Assembly: GCA_029062005.1 (NCBI GenBank)
Contig: JAIDQZ010000024.1
Location: forward strand, 1-62,270
Direction of reading: 5' to 3'
Length of the DNA stretch: 62,270 nt
Origin: Muribaculaceae bacterium
GTDB taxonomy: Bacteria; Bacteroidota; Bacteroidia; Bacteroidales; Muribaculaceae
In this document: positions 26,247 through 34,495 of the stretch, one piece after another
Layout of the letters: each line of letters begins with the position of its first letter
Position numbering within the stretch: position 1 is the first letter of the stretch
The notes under the pieces: generated by a model
Seen by the model: the letters and a program-made list of their open reading frames with translations, nothing else
Told to the model about the DNA's origin: nothing
Database searches by the model: none
Made by a program: the position numbers and the translations under genes

Positions 26247-27113
26247 ATGGAAATAATCAAAGATAAGGAATTCGGGGGTGAACGCCCGCTATTTGAGTCT
26301 CACAATCTGCGCCTGGAAAATGTAGTGATCCGTGCAGGAGAGTCAGCGATCAAGGAATGCAGCGACATAGAGGCGATAGACTGTACTTTTGAGGGTAACT
26401 ATCCTTTCTGGCACGTCCACCGCTTCCTGATAGACCATTGCTATTTTGCTGTGGGCGGACGTTCCGCCCTGTGGTATAGCGACCACCTCAAGATGAAAGA
26501 CACTGTCATCGATGCGCCGAAGATGTTTCGCGAGATGCATGACCTCGATATTGAAAACGTTGTCATGAACGATGCTGATGAAGTATTCTGGCGTTGCAGG
26601 GATATCCGGATAAAGAACCTGAAGCTTCATGACGGTACCTATCCGTTTATGTTTAGCGAGAACATAGAGGTCGACGGTCTGGAGTCAGACAGCAAATACG
26701 TTTTCCAGTATGTGAAGAACGTCGTGATCCGTAATGCGAAGATCACCACCAAAGACGCATTCTGGGAAGTGGAGAACGTCACTATCTACGACTCAGAGCT
26801 TAACGGGGAATATCTGGGCTGGCACTCGAAGAACCTCCGGCTCGTAAACTGTCACATCACCGGCGAGCAACCGCTTTGCTACGCTGAAGATCTGGTGCTT
26901 GAGAACTGTACATTCGGGCAAGACTGCGACCGTGCCTTCGAATATTCGAATCTCAAGGCGTTAATTTCCGGGAAAATCACCAATATCAAGAATCCCAGAT
27001 CGGGTGAGATAATTGCGGATGAGATTGGTACAGTGACAATTGACAAGAACATTAAGGCTCCCGCAGATTGCAAAATCAGCCTCCGAAACGGCGGAAAAAT
27101 AACCTACGATTAA
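26247..27113 (+). CDS. DUF3737 beta-helix protein
   Basis: 288 residues, no signal peptide, thus cytosolic. It consists of about ten repeats of the type xxNVxIxxAxF (LRLENVVIRAGESAIKEC, HLKMKDTVIDAPKMF, DIRIKNLKLHDGTYPF) forming a small right-handed beta helix, the DUF3737 family. The function of the family is not known. It lies directly before a MalY-like lyase gene in the same direction, a pairing that I recall from other gut bacteria. No promoter was found. Confidence 0.88.
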   Translation: MEIIKDKEFGGERPLFESHNLRLENVVIRAGESAIKECSDIEAIDCTFEGNYPFWHVHRFLIDHCYFAVGGRSALWYSDHLKMKDTVIDAPKMFREMHDLDIENVVMNDADEVFWRCRDIRIKNLKLHDGTYPFMFSENIEVDGLESDSKYVFQYVKNVVIRNAKITTKDAFWEVENVTIYDSELNGEYLGWHSKNLRLVNCHITGEQPLCYAEDLVLENCTFGQDCDRAFEYSNLKALISGKITNIKNPRSGEIIADEIGTVTIDKNIKAPADCKISLRNGGKITYD

Positions 27114-27114
27114 A

Positions 27115-27190
27115 TCCTGCTCCAGGAATCCCCAACCCCAAAACCCCAAAACTAAACAACCCCAAAACCAAACAACCAGACAACCCCAAA
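27115..27190 (+). repeat. C/A-rich leader tract of the MalY-like gene
   Basis: CCCCAAAACCCCAAAACTAA-like sequence runs up to the ATG at 27191. It contains no G except two and would be unstructured in RNA. Confidence 0.75.
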
Positions 27191-28375
27191 ATGACTTACG
27201 ATTTTGACAGCATAATTCCCCGCCGGGGCACCCTTTCCTATAAATGGGACAGCGCTCCGGAAGGGGTGCTCCCGATGTGGGTGGCGGACATGGACTTCAA
27301 GACTGCTCCCGCCATTATCGATGCTTTACGCCGACGGGTAGACAACGGCATCTTCGGCTATACAAGTGTGCCCGATGAATATTACGAAGCGGTCGTCGCA
27401 TGGTTCGGCAGAAGACACGGCTGGAAGATCGACCGCGAAATGATGATCTACACATCAGGCGTAGTGCCGGCTATCTCCGCCATCATCAAGGCTCTTGCAA
27501 AACCGGGTGAAAAGGTGATAGTCCAGACTCCTGTCTACAACTGCTTCTTCTCATCTATCCGAAACAATGGATGCGTCATACTTGAAAGCCCTCTCCGAAA
27601 AACCGGCGACACATACGCCATAGACTTCGACCGGCTGGAAAAGGATGCATCCGACCCGGAGACTACATTGATGCTGCTGTGCAATCCGCACAATCCAGCC
27701 GGCAGGGTATGGAGCAGCGATGAACTGAGGAAGATAGCCGACATCTGCGGCAGGCATGGTGTGACAGTCATTTCCGACGAGATACACTGTGAATTTGTAT
27801 TCGACGGCTACCGCTACACCCCTTTCGCAACTGTGTCGGAAGAAGCGGGATGCAAGACCGTGGTCTGCGTGTCGCCAAGCAAGGCATTCAATATCGCAGG
27901 CCTGCAGATCGCTAATATCGTAGCTCCCGATGAAAGCACCCGCGCACTCATCGACAAGGCTATAAACGTCAACGAAGTATGCGACGTGAATCCGTTTGGA
28001 GTGATCGCCACTATAGCCGCCTACAACGAAGGTGAGGAATGGCTGTCGCAACTTCTTGAATATATCAAGGGGAATTACGAATACATGAAGGAATTCTGTA
28101 TCAGTAACCTTCCGGAATTTCCTATCGCCAGGCTTGAGGCTACCTATCTGGTATGGATGGACTGCACAAAACTCGGACTGAAATCAGAAGAGCTGGAAGA
28201 AAAACTTATAAAAGACGTCGATCTATGGCTTAATGCGGGCACCATGTATGGCACTGTCGACGGCGAAGGCTACATGCGCTGGAACATAGCCTGTCCACGA
28301 CCGGTACTTGCCGACGGACTTCACCGATTCCTGAATTTCACCAAAAAAAGCAAGGACAAATCCGGCACCCTATAA
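27191..28375 (+). CDS. MalY/PatB-type cystathionine beta-lyase or aminotransferase 1
   Basis: 394 residues, fold-type I PLP enzyme of the MalY/PatB group: PMWVADMDFKTAPAI near 28, FGYTSVPDEYYEAV, CNPHNPAGRVW near 164, the cofactor Asp in VISDEIHCEF, and Schiff-base Lys231 in SPSKAFNIAGLQ. These enzymes split cystathionine or cysteine, or transaminate. The frame extends upstream to 27068 inside the DUF3737 gene; that extension is low-complexity, so the start at 27191 is preferred. A homologue lies at 33307-34482. The genes on both sides have C/A-rich leaders. Confidence 0.9.
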   Translation: MTYDFDSIIPRRGTLSYKWDSAPEGVLPMWVADMDFKTAPAIIDALRRRVDNGIFGYTSVPDEYYEAVVAWFGRRHGWKIDREMMIYTSGVVPAISAIIKALAKPGEKVIVQTPVYNCFFSSIRNNGCVILESPLRKTGDTYAIDFDRLEKDASDPETTLMLLCNPHNPAGRVWSSDELRKIADICGRHGVTVISDEIHCEFVFDGYRYTPFATVSEEAGCKTVVCVSPSKAFNIAGLQIANIVAPDESTRALIDKAINVNEVCDVNPFGVIATIAAYNEGEEWLSQLLEYIKGNYEYMKEFCISNLPEFPIARLEATYLVWMDCTKLGLKSEELEEKLIKDVDLWLNAGTMYGTVDGEGYMRWNIACPRPVLADGLHRFLNFTKKSKDKSGTL

Positions 28376-28419
28376 AACCTGGCAACCCAACAACCTGACA
28401 ACTCCAAAACAAAAAAACA
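28376..28419 (+). repeat. C/A-rich leader tract of the DUF418 gene
   Basis: CAACCCAACAACCTGACAAC-like sequence followed by an A-run fills the whole gap to the ATG at 28420. Confidence 0.7.
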
Positions 28420-29676
28420 ATGCCCACCGCACTCCCCATCGACGCCTCGAAGCGGCATATCATCCTTGACGCGCTCCGGGGCTTTGCCCTTCTGGGCATA
28501 TGCATGGCGAATTTTCCGGAATTTTCCCTCTATTCATTCCTCCCGGCGGAAGCAGCCGCCTCAATGCCTACATCGGCATGTGACAGAGTCACAAGATACC
28601 TTCTCAGCATATTCGTCGACGGAAAGTTCTACACCATATTCTCTCTTCTCTTCGGAATAGGATTCTCAATCATTATCTCAAACGTTACGAAGAGAGGGGG
28701 CAATGCCTTCGCTGTCTTCTATCGAAGGATGTTCATTCTGCTTATAATCGGCTTTCTGCATCTTATGTTCATATGGAGTGGAGATATACTGATGCTATAT
28801 GCACTTATGGGCATGATCCTTCCACTCTTCATCAAAGTCTCCGACAGGGTCCTGCTTTGGAGTGCCGCCATACTGCTTTTTCTGCCAGTAGCTCTTGATT
28901 TCGCTTTTGAGGCGGCAGGGGTCTCACTGTCTGCACCGGTCGTAGACTGGCAATGGAGGGAATGCGCTAAAGTCGGCATAACTGAAGACAATTTCGCATA
29001 CTGGCTGCGCGATGCGGACAGCTACAGGAAGGTATTTGACTTCTTGATCCAGGGTGCCGTGGTAAGACTGCAGGAATTCATCGACGGACACCGATGGTTT
29101 AAGGTGTTGGGACTCTTCATGATTGGACTATATATAGGGCGGCACCGCCTGTATGCAGACATTGAAAAAAGGAAAGACTTGCTCCGCAAGGCGGCGGCAT
29201 GGGGACTATGTCTCGGGCTCCCCCTCTCATGCCTGTATGCCTGCGACTCAATGGCAGGATATCCTTTCGGCACAGGCGCACACAGCCTGATCTATTTTGC
29301 AAGTGTATATCTGACGGCGTTCGGATATATCGGAGCCATATGCCTTCTCTATATACGTTGCCGTGATTCACGCTGCTGGAAGATGCTCGCTTATCCGGGC
29401 AGGATGGCGCTCACCAACTATATCGGTCAGTCACTGATCGGAATGCTCATCTATTACGGAACAGGATTTGGATTCGGAGCCAACACGGGACTCATCTATG
29501 TAGAATTCACCGTAATATGCGTATTCATCTTCCAGATATGCTTCAGCGCACTCTGGCTCCGTTTCTTCCGCTTCGGACCCCTTGAATGGATCTGGCGCTG
29601 CCTCACCTACCTCCGGTTCTTCCCCCTCCGAAAATCCATTGTCCATGATGCATCCGGAGCAAAAATCGCACGCTAA
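28420..29676 (+). CDS. DUF418 multi-spanning membrane protein
   Basis: 418 residues with about ten hydrophobic segments. ILDALRGFALLGICMANFPEF at the N-terminus is the family landmark, as are KFYTIFSLLFGIGFSI near 70, YRRMFILLIIGFLHLMFIW near 100 and, at the C-terminus, MALTNYIGQSLIGMLIYYG and GPLEWIWRCLTY. The family is related to acyltransferase-like membrane proteins, but no substrate is known. It follows the MalY-like gene by 44 bases and is probably in its operon. Complete. Confidence 0.9.
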   Translation: MPTALPIDASKRHIILDALRGFALLGICMANFPEFSLYSFLPAEAAASMPTSACDRVTRYLLSIFVDGKFYTIFSLLFGIGFSIIISNVTKRGGNAFAVFYRRMFILLIIGFLHLMFIWSGDILMLYALMGMILPLFIKVSDRVLLWSAAILLFLPVALDFAFEAAGVSLSAPVVDWQWRECAKVGITEDNFAYWLRDADSYRKVFDFLIQGAVVRLQEFIDGHRWFKVLGLFMIGLYIGRHRLYADIEKRKDLLRKAAAWGLCLGLPLSCLYACDSMAGYPFGTGAHSLIYFASVYLTAFGYIGAICLLYIRCRDSRCWKMLAYPGRMALTNYIGQSLIGMLIYYGTGFGFGANTGLIYVEFTVICVFIFQICFSALWLRFFRFGPLEWIWRCLTYLRFFPLRKSIVHDASGAKIAR

Positions 29677-29702
29677 ACCATTTGAGGATTATTTCAATAG
29701 CC

Positions 29703-29802
29703 GGATAGGGACGCACGCCTCGTGCGTCCGACATCCGAAGCATGGGAAATCCTGTGTATAATGCCGATGCAAAAACGGACGCACGAACCGTGCGTCCCTA
29801 CC
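29703..29802. repeat. Paired-palindrome repeat, family A copy 5 (inverted)
   Basis: Units 29704-29730 and 29776-29802; the spacer is the reverse complement of that in copies 2 and 4 (CATCCGAAGCATG, CTGTGTATAATGCCG), so the whole element can sit in either orientation. It lies between convergent genes. Confidence 0.88.
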
Positions 29803-29872
29803 AAGACACTTAATGATGAATTATGAATGATAAATTTAAAATTCATAATTCTCAATTCTAAATTATTCCCAA

Positions 29873-30754
29873 TTACATCGGAGGATACCCACCCGAGAAC
29901 GTATCGGCGGCTGACATCGAAGCATCGCCGGTCTTGAGTCCTTTGGAAAGCCAGCGCACACGCCATTCGCTGCGCCCGTGATTGAAAGATTCAGGCATCT
30001 CATAGCCGTATGCCTTCTTCTGCAGATAATCGTCGCCAATCTTCGATGCCGCGTTGATAGCATTCTCTATGTCGCCGGGCTCAATCGACCCGAACATCTC
30101 ATTGTCCGTGTGTCCCCATACTCCTGCATAATAATCAGCCTGAAGCTCAAGACATACACTTATCTTGTTAGCCTCTCTCTCCGGAAGCCTCGACATGGCG
30201 GAATGCGCCTCGCCAAGCGTGCCGAGCAGATTCTGCACATGATGTCCCACTTCATGAGCGATCACATAAGCATAGCAGAAATCGCCCGATGCCCCGATCT
30301 GGCTCTGCATTGTCTTGAAGAAATCGAGGTCAATGTAGACCGTCTCATCGGCAGAACAATAGAAGGGTCCTGTCTGTGCAGTGCCCTGACCGCAACCTGT
30401 CTGTATCGAACCGCTGTATATCACCATCTCAGGAGCCTTATACTCTCCCCACCCCTGCTCGCGGAATATCCTGGTCCATACATCCTCCGTGCCTGCGAGC
30501 ACTTTGGAAGAGAGGTCGTAGAGCCGCTGATCCTCGGCATCAAGCTGCACCGCCTGCTGCGTCTGAACCCCCTCCCCCTGCTGCATGGCGTTGAAGACAG
30601 ACTGCGCCACATCGCCGACACCGCCGCCGGACATCAGCGTAACGACAGCCGCTATTATAACTCCGATTATTCCTCCGCCTATTCCTATTGTCTTTCCCGA
30701 CATACCGCGACGGTCGCGTATGTTGCCGCTGCTTCTTCTTCCGTCAAGTCTCAT
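29873..30754 (-). CDS. YpfJ-type neutral zinc metallopeptidase
   Basis: 293 residues. An Arg/Gly-rich N-terminus (MRLDGRRSSGNIRDRRG) precedes one glycine-rich transmembrane segment (about 22-44), then a metallopeptidase domain with H167-E168-xx-H171 in YVIAHEVGHHVQ, a downstream ELQADYYAG motif supplying the third ligand, and GSIQTGCGQGTAQTGPFYC near 115, all typical of the YpfJ family. It would face the periplasm. Substrates are unknown. A -7 box (TAAATTTG, 30778-30785, minus strand) lies close to the ATG; no good -33 is seen. It is divergent from the GH3 gene. Confidence 0.92.
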   Translation of the reverse strand: MRLDGRRSSGNIRDRRGMSGKTIGIGGGIIGVIIAAVVTLMSGGGVGDVAQSVFNAMQQGEGVQTQQAVQLDAEDQRLYDLSSKVLAGTEDVWTRIFREQGWGEYKAPEMVIYSGSIQTGCGQGTAQTGPFYCSADETVYIDLDFFKTMQSQIGASGDFCYAYVIAHEVGHHVQNLLGTLGEAHSAMSRLPEREANKISVCLELQADYYAGVWGHTDNEMFGSIEPGDIENAINAASKIGDDYLQKKAYGYEMPESFNHGRSEWRVRWLSKGLKTGDASMSAADTFSGGYPPM

Positions 30755-30827
30755 ATCCTATTGTCGATTTTAAAATGCAAATTTACTATAATTTTCTCTA
30801 TTTCTCGCTATTCTCCCGTTTTTTTTA

Positions 30828-30835
30828 TAACTTTG
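30828..30835 (+). promoter_or_regulatory. -7 element of the GH3 gene
   Basis: TAACTTTG followed by CA, 25 bases before the ATG at 30860. No TTTG at the normal distance upstream. The site shows that the long upstream extension of the reading frame (to 29978) is not translated. Confidence 0.65.
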
Positions 30836-30859
30836 CACCATAACCCAAAATACACTTCC

Positions 30860-33202
30860 ATGAAGAAACTTACACTTACATTGCTGTCTGCAATACTGCT
30901 GACAGCCTGCGGACAGACCGGAGGCACAGGAGACGGGAAATCTGCCGTTCCTTCAGACAGCGACATCGAAAAGCGGGTGAAGGAAATAGTAGGAAGCATG
31001 TCGCTCGAAGACAAGATCGGACAGATGTGCGAAATAGAAATCGGCCAGCTCACCGACTACAATGCATCAGCCGAGGCAGGAAAATTCACACTCGACACTG
31101 CAAAAGTGCGTGAAGCTTTTGAAAAATACCGTGTAGGCTCTGTCCTCAACACCCCCCTTGGAGAGGCGCAGAGCGTAGACATCTGGCACTACGTGATCGG
31201 CACTATACAGGATGCCTCGATGAAATACATCGGTATTCCTGACATCTATGGCGTTGACCAGAACCATGGCACCACATACACCACCGGAGGAACAATATTC
31301 CCGCAGGAAATCAACATGGCGGCATCGTTCAACCGCGACATCGTGCGCGAAGGGGCAGCCATATGCGCCTATGAGTCACGCGCAGCTTCTATCCCATGGG
31401 TCTACAACCCGGTGATGGATCTCGGGCGCAACCCCGTATGGAGCCGCATGTGGGAGAGTTTCGGCGAAGACCCGTATGTCAACGGTGCTATGGCTGTAGA
31501 GATGGTGAAGGGATATCAGGGCGATGATCCCAACCATATCGGACTTCAGAACGTGGCGGCATGCCTGAAGCACTACATGGCTTACGGCAATCCGACATCC
31601 GGCAAAGACCGTACTCCGGCTTCGATCAGCCCTATAGATCTCCGCGAGAAATACTTCCAGCCATATAAAATGGCGATCAGGGCAGGAGCACTCTCGATTA
31701 TGGTAAATTCAGGAATCGTAAACGGCATTCCCTTCCATGCCAACCATGAATTGCTGACGGTATGGCTGAAGGAGCAGCTTGACTGGGACGGCATGATCGT
31801 CACAGACTGGGCAGACATACACAACCTATGGAAACGCGATAAGGTGGCTGCCGACTATAAAGAGGCGATAATGCTTGCCGTCAACGCCGGCATCGATATG
31901 TCCATGACTCCTTACGATATGGAATTCTGCACTTTGCTGAAGGAACTCGTAGATGAAGGAAAAGTGTCGCAGGAGCGTATCGACGATGCCGCATCGCGCA
32001 TCGTACGACTGAAACTCCGTCTCGGACTTTTCGAAAATCCCGTCATGAATCCCGCGGAGTATCCGGATTTCGGCAGCGAACAGCATGCACTCAAGGCGCT
32101 CGAACTTGCGGCTGAGAGCGAAGTCCTTCTCAAGAACGAAGGTGATATTCTCCCGATCGCCCAGGGTAAACGCATACTCGTAGCCGGTCCCAACGCCGAC
32201 TCGATGCGCCCGCTCAACGGCGGCTGGAGCTATACGTGGCAGGGCAGCGATGACCCTAAATTTCACGAAAGCTACAACACAATCTACGAGGCGCTCCGCC
32301 TTATCTATGGCGATGCAAATGTAAGGCTTGAGAAAGGCATGGACTACTCTACTGAAAAATGGGAGGCTGAAGTCAATGTAAGGATACCGGAAGCCGTGGC
32401 TGCAGCCCGCAATGCAGATGTCATAATAGCATGTGTCGGTGAGAACTCCTATTGCGAGACTCCGGGCAACACAAACGATCTCCACCTTTCCGCCAATCAG
32501 ACGGCACTTGTGAAAGCTCTCGCAGCCACCGGAAAACCTGTCGTGCTCGTCCTCAACGAAGGCAGACCCCGCATCATCCGCGAGCTCGAACCACTTGCAT
32601 GCGCCATCATTGACGTGATGCTTCCGGGCAACTACGGCGGTGACGCACTTGCAGAGCTGATCTCAGGCAAGCGCAACTTCAGCGGGAAGCTTCCTTTCAC
32701 ATATCCCAAATGGATCAACGCACTCGCCACATATGATCATAAGCCGTGCGAGACAGTCAAGACAATGGAAGGCGCATACAACTACAATGCGGACATAGAC
32801 GTGCAGTGGCCATTCGGCTTCGGCATGAGCTACACCACATTCGAATATTCCGGCATCAGCATAGACAAGACCGAGTTCACTCCTGCCGACATGCTGAAAG
32901 TCTCAGTCAATGTAAAGAACACAGGCAACATGGAAGGGAAGGAGACAGTGATCTTCTACAGCAGCGACCTTGTGGCATCAGTCACTCCCGACGTATTGAA
33001 AGTCCGCGGCTTCGACAAGATATCCCTGAAGCCCGGTGAAAGCAAGACCGTGGAATTTACGATTCCCGCATCCGATCTCGCATTCGTAGGTCAGGACGGC
33101 AGATGGACGATCGAAAAAGGGGATTTCGAGTTCACTCTCGGCAATCAGAAGATAAAGGCGACCTGCACCGGCACCAAAGTCTGGGACACTCCCAATATCT
33201 GA
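30860..33202 (+). CDS. GH3-family glycoside hydrolase lipoprotein
   Basis: 780 residues, signal peptide with lipobox LLTAC (Cys16). GH3 N-domain (about 40-370): GSMSLEDKIGQM, GVDQNHGTTY, NMAASFNRD, the substrate-site run CLKHYMAYG and the nucleophile Asp in MIVTDWADIHN. The C-domain (about 400-640) has VLLKNEGDILPI, GENSYCETPGNTNDL and the NEGRPR loop; a fibronectin-III-like domain ends the protein (GETVIFYSSD, LKPGESKTVEFTI). It releases terminal beta-linked sugars, probably beta-glucose or xylose, from oligosaccharides at the cell surface or in the periplasm. Exact specificity cannot be told. A REP-like hairpin follows the stop. Confidence 0.93.
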   Translation: MKKLTLTLLSAILLTACGQTGGTGDGKSAVPSDSDIEKRVKEIVGSMSLEDKIGQMCEIEIGQLTDYNASAEAGKFTLDTAKVREAFEKYRVGSVLNTPLGEAQSVDIWHYVIGTIQDASMKYIGIPDIYGVDQNHGTTYTTGGTIFPQEINMAASFNRDIVREGAAICAYESRAASIPWVYNPVMDLGRNPVWSRMWESFGEDPYVNGAMAVEMVKGYQGDDPNHIGLQNVAACLKHYMAYGNPTSGKDRTPASISPIDLREKYFQPYKMAIRAGALSIMVNSGIVNGIPFHANHELLTVWLKEQLDWDGMIVTDWADIHNLWKRDKVAADYKEAIMLAVNAGIDMSMTPYDMEFCTLLKELVDEGKVSQERIDDAASRIVRLKLRLGLFENPVMNPAEYPDFGSEQHALKALELAAESEVLLKNEGDILPIAQGKRILVAGPNADSMRPLNGGWSYTWQGSDDPKFHESYNTIYEALRLIYGDANVRLEKGMDYSTEKWEAEVNVRIPEAVAAARNADVIIACVGENSYCETPGNTNDLHLSANQTALVKALAATGKPVVLVLNEGRPRIIRELEPLACAIIDVMLPGNYGGDALAELISGKRNFSGKLPFTYPKWINALATYDHKPCETVKTMEGAYNYNADIDVQWPFGFGMSYTTFEYSGISIDKTEFTPADMLKVSVNVKNTGNMEGKETVIFYSSDLVASVTPDVLKVRGFDKISLKPGESKTVEFTIPASDLAFVGQDGRWTIEKGDFEFTLGNQKIKATCTGTKVWDTPNI

Positions 33203-33235
33203 CGATCTCCCTTCTGATTCCCATTCATAATAAAA

Positions 33236-33284
33236 AATTTCGGACTTAGTCCTCCTCACAGTATTGAGGACTAAGTCCGAAATT
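33236..33284. repeat. REP-like hairpin, family B copy 1
   Basis: A 19-bp perfect stem (33236-33254 with 33266-33284) containing TTCGGACT and AGTCCGAA, with a loop of 11. It sits between the convergent GH3 and MalY-like genes and probably terminates both. Related to the repeats flanking the RAYT gene at 35870. Confidence 0.88.
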
Positions 33285-33306
33285 ATTTATGAATTTTGAT
33301 TATTAT

Positions 33307-34482
33307 TTATTCATTATGATTTTTAATTGCAGAAGAAATCCTCTCAAGGATTCTTTCCAGAGAAGCCCTCGGAGTCCCGACATTTAGCCTCATCAATCCT
33401 GAACCTTCCTTGCCGAACATAGCCCCGTCATTAAGTGCGACCCGGGCTTTATTGACAAAGAGATCCACCAGCTCATCATGAGACAGACCGAGATCCCGGC
33501 AGTCAAGCCATACCAAGTATGATGCATCCGGACGCAAAGCCCTTACTCCAGGTATCTTCTCACCACAGTATTCCTCTACGAAGCGGATATTGTCTTCCAC
33601 ATAATCAAGCATTTCCCGTCTCCACTCCTCGCCATGCCGATATGCTGCAATAGCGGCGATATGCGAGAAAATAGGGGCGTCTCCGAATTCATTAGCGGTA
33701 AGCCAGCCATAGAATTTTTCCCGGATCTTTTCATCCGGGACCACCGAGAATGAGCTTACAATACCGGGAATATTGAAAGTCTTCGATGGAGCGCAGAAGG
33801 TGATACTGTTTGAAGCAGCGTCATCGCTTACCGTCGCGAACGGCACATGCCGGTTGCCCCACAGAGCCATATCGGCATGTATCTCGTCGGAGACCACAAG
33901 CAGATTCTTGCTCTTGCATATCTCCGCAAGCCTGCGCAGCTCATCGGCGCTCCACATCCTGCCACCGGGGTTATGCGGATTTGACAGCAGGAGCACTCCA
34001 CCTTTGGTGTCGAGATTTTCAAGCGATTCATAATCCATATGATAGCGGTGTTCCTTATCCTCTACGAGGGGGATATTGATCACATTCCTGCCGTTTTCTT
34101 CAGCCGTGATGCGGAAAGGATGATACACCGGAGGCATGATCACCACATCATCACCGGGCCGTGTGAAGACATTGATCACCATGCCGATTCCCTTGACTAT
34201 TCCGGGAATATAGCTTATCCACTCAGGTTTGATCTCCCAGCCGTGGAGTTTACGCTCCCATTCGATGATGGAAGGGCGGTAATCTGCAGGCTCCGCCGTA
34301 TAACCCAATATCGGATGCTCAAGTCTCTTCCTGAGCGATTCCATTATAAACGGAGGGGTAGCGAAATCCATATCCGCCACCCATGCAGCCAGCAGATCAG
34401 GACGGCCGAAACGCTCCTCAAGCAGATCAGTCTTTATCGCCCCGCTTCCGTGCCGCTCAATTATCTCGTCAAAATTATACAT
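33307..34482 (-). CDS. MalY/PatB-type cystathionine beta-lyase or aminotransferase 2
   Basis: 391 residues. AWVADMDFATPPFI, GYTAEPADYRPSI, SNPHNPGGRMW, VVSDEIHADM and Schiff-base Lys234 in APSKTFNIPG match the MalY/PatB group. It is a diverged paralogue of the gene at 27191. The ORF continues upstream; the ATG at 34482 aligns with paralogue 1, while an ATG at 34503 would overlap the upstream stop (34496). It follows the MetY-like gene closely, so the pair forms an operon: one enzyme of each class is enough for interconverting homocysteine, cystathionine and cysteine. Confidence 0.9.
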   Translation of the reverse strand: MYNFDEIIERHGSGAIKTDLLEERFGRPDLLAAWVADMDFATPPFIMESLRKRLEHPILGYTAEPADYRPSIIEWERKLHGWEIKPEWISYIPGIVKGIGMVINVFTRPGDDVVIMPPVYHPFRITAEENGRNVINIPLVEDKEHRYHMDYESLENLDTKGGVLLLSNPHNPGGRMWSADELRRLAEICKSKNLLVVSDEIHADMALWGNRHVPFATVSDDAASNSITFCAPSKTFNIPGIVSSFSVVPDEKIREKFYGWLTANEFGDAPIFSHIAAIAAYRHGEEWRREMLDYVEDNIRFVEEYCGEKIPGVRALRPDASYLVWLDCRDLGLSHDELVDLFVNKARVALNDGAMFGKEGSGLMRLNVGTPRASLERILERISSAIKNHNE

Positions 34483-34495
34483 CGTGAATTGTGTA

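Noticed and set aside
7351..29802. CRISPR array
   Set aside because: The family A repeats are few, far apart, palindromic and in both orientations, with no regular spacers and no cas genes.
29978..30859. Upstream extension of the GH3 reading frame
   Set aside because: It is antisense to the well-supported metallopeptidase gene and precedes a -7 box; the lipobox signal peptide begins at 30860.
31826..32485. 219-codon minus-strand frame
   Set aside because: Lies wholly inside the GH3 gene on the other strand with no motif or start context of its own.
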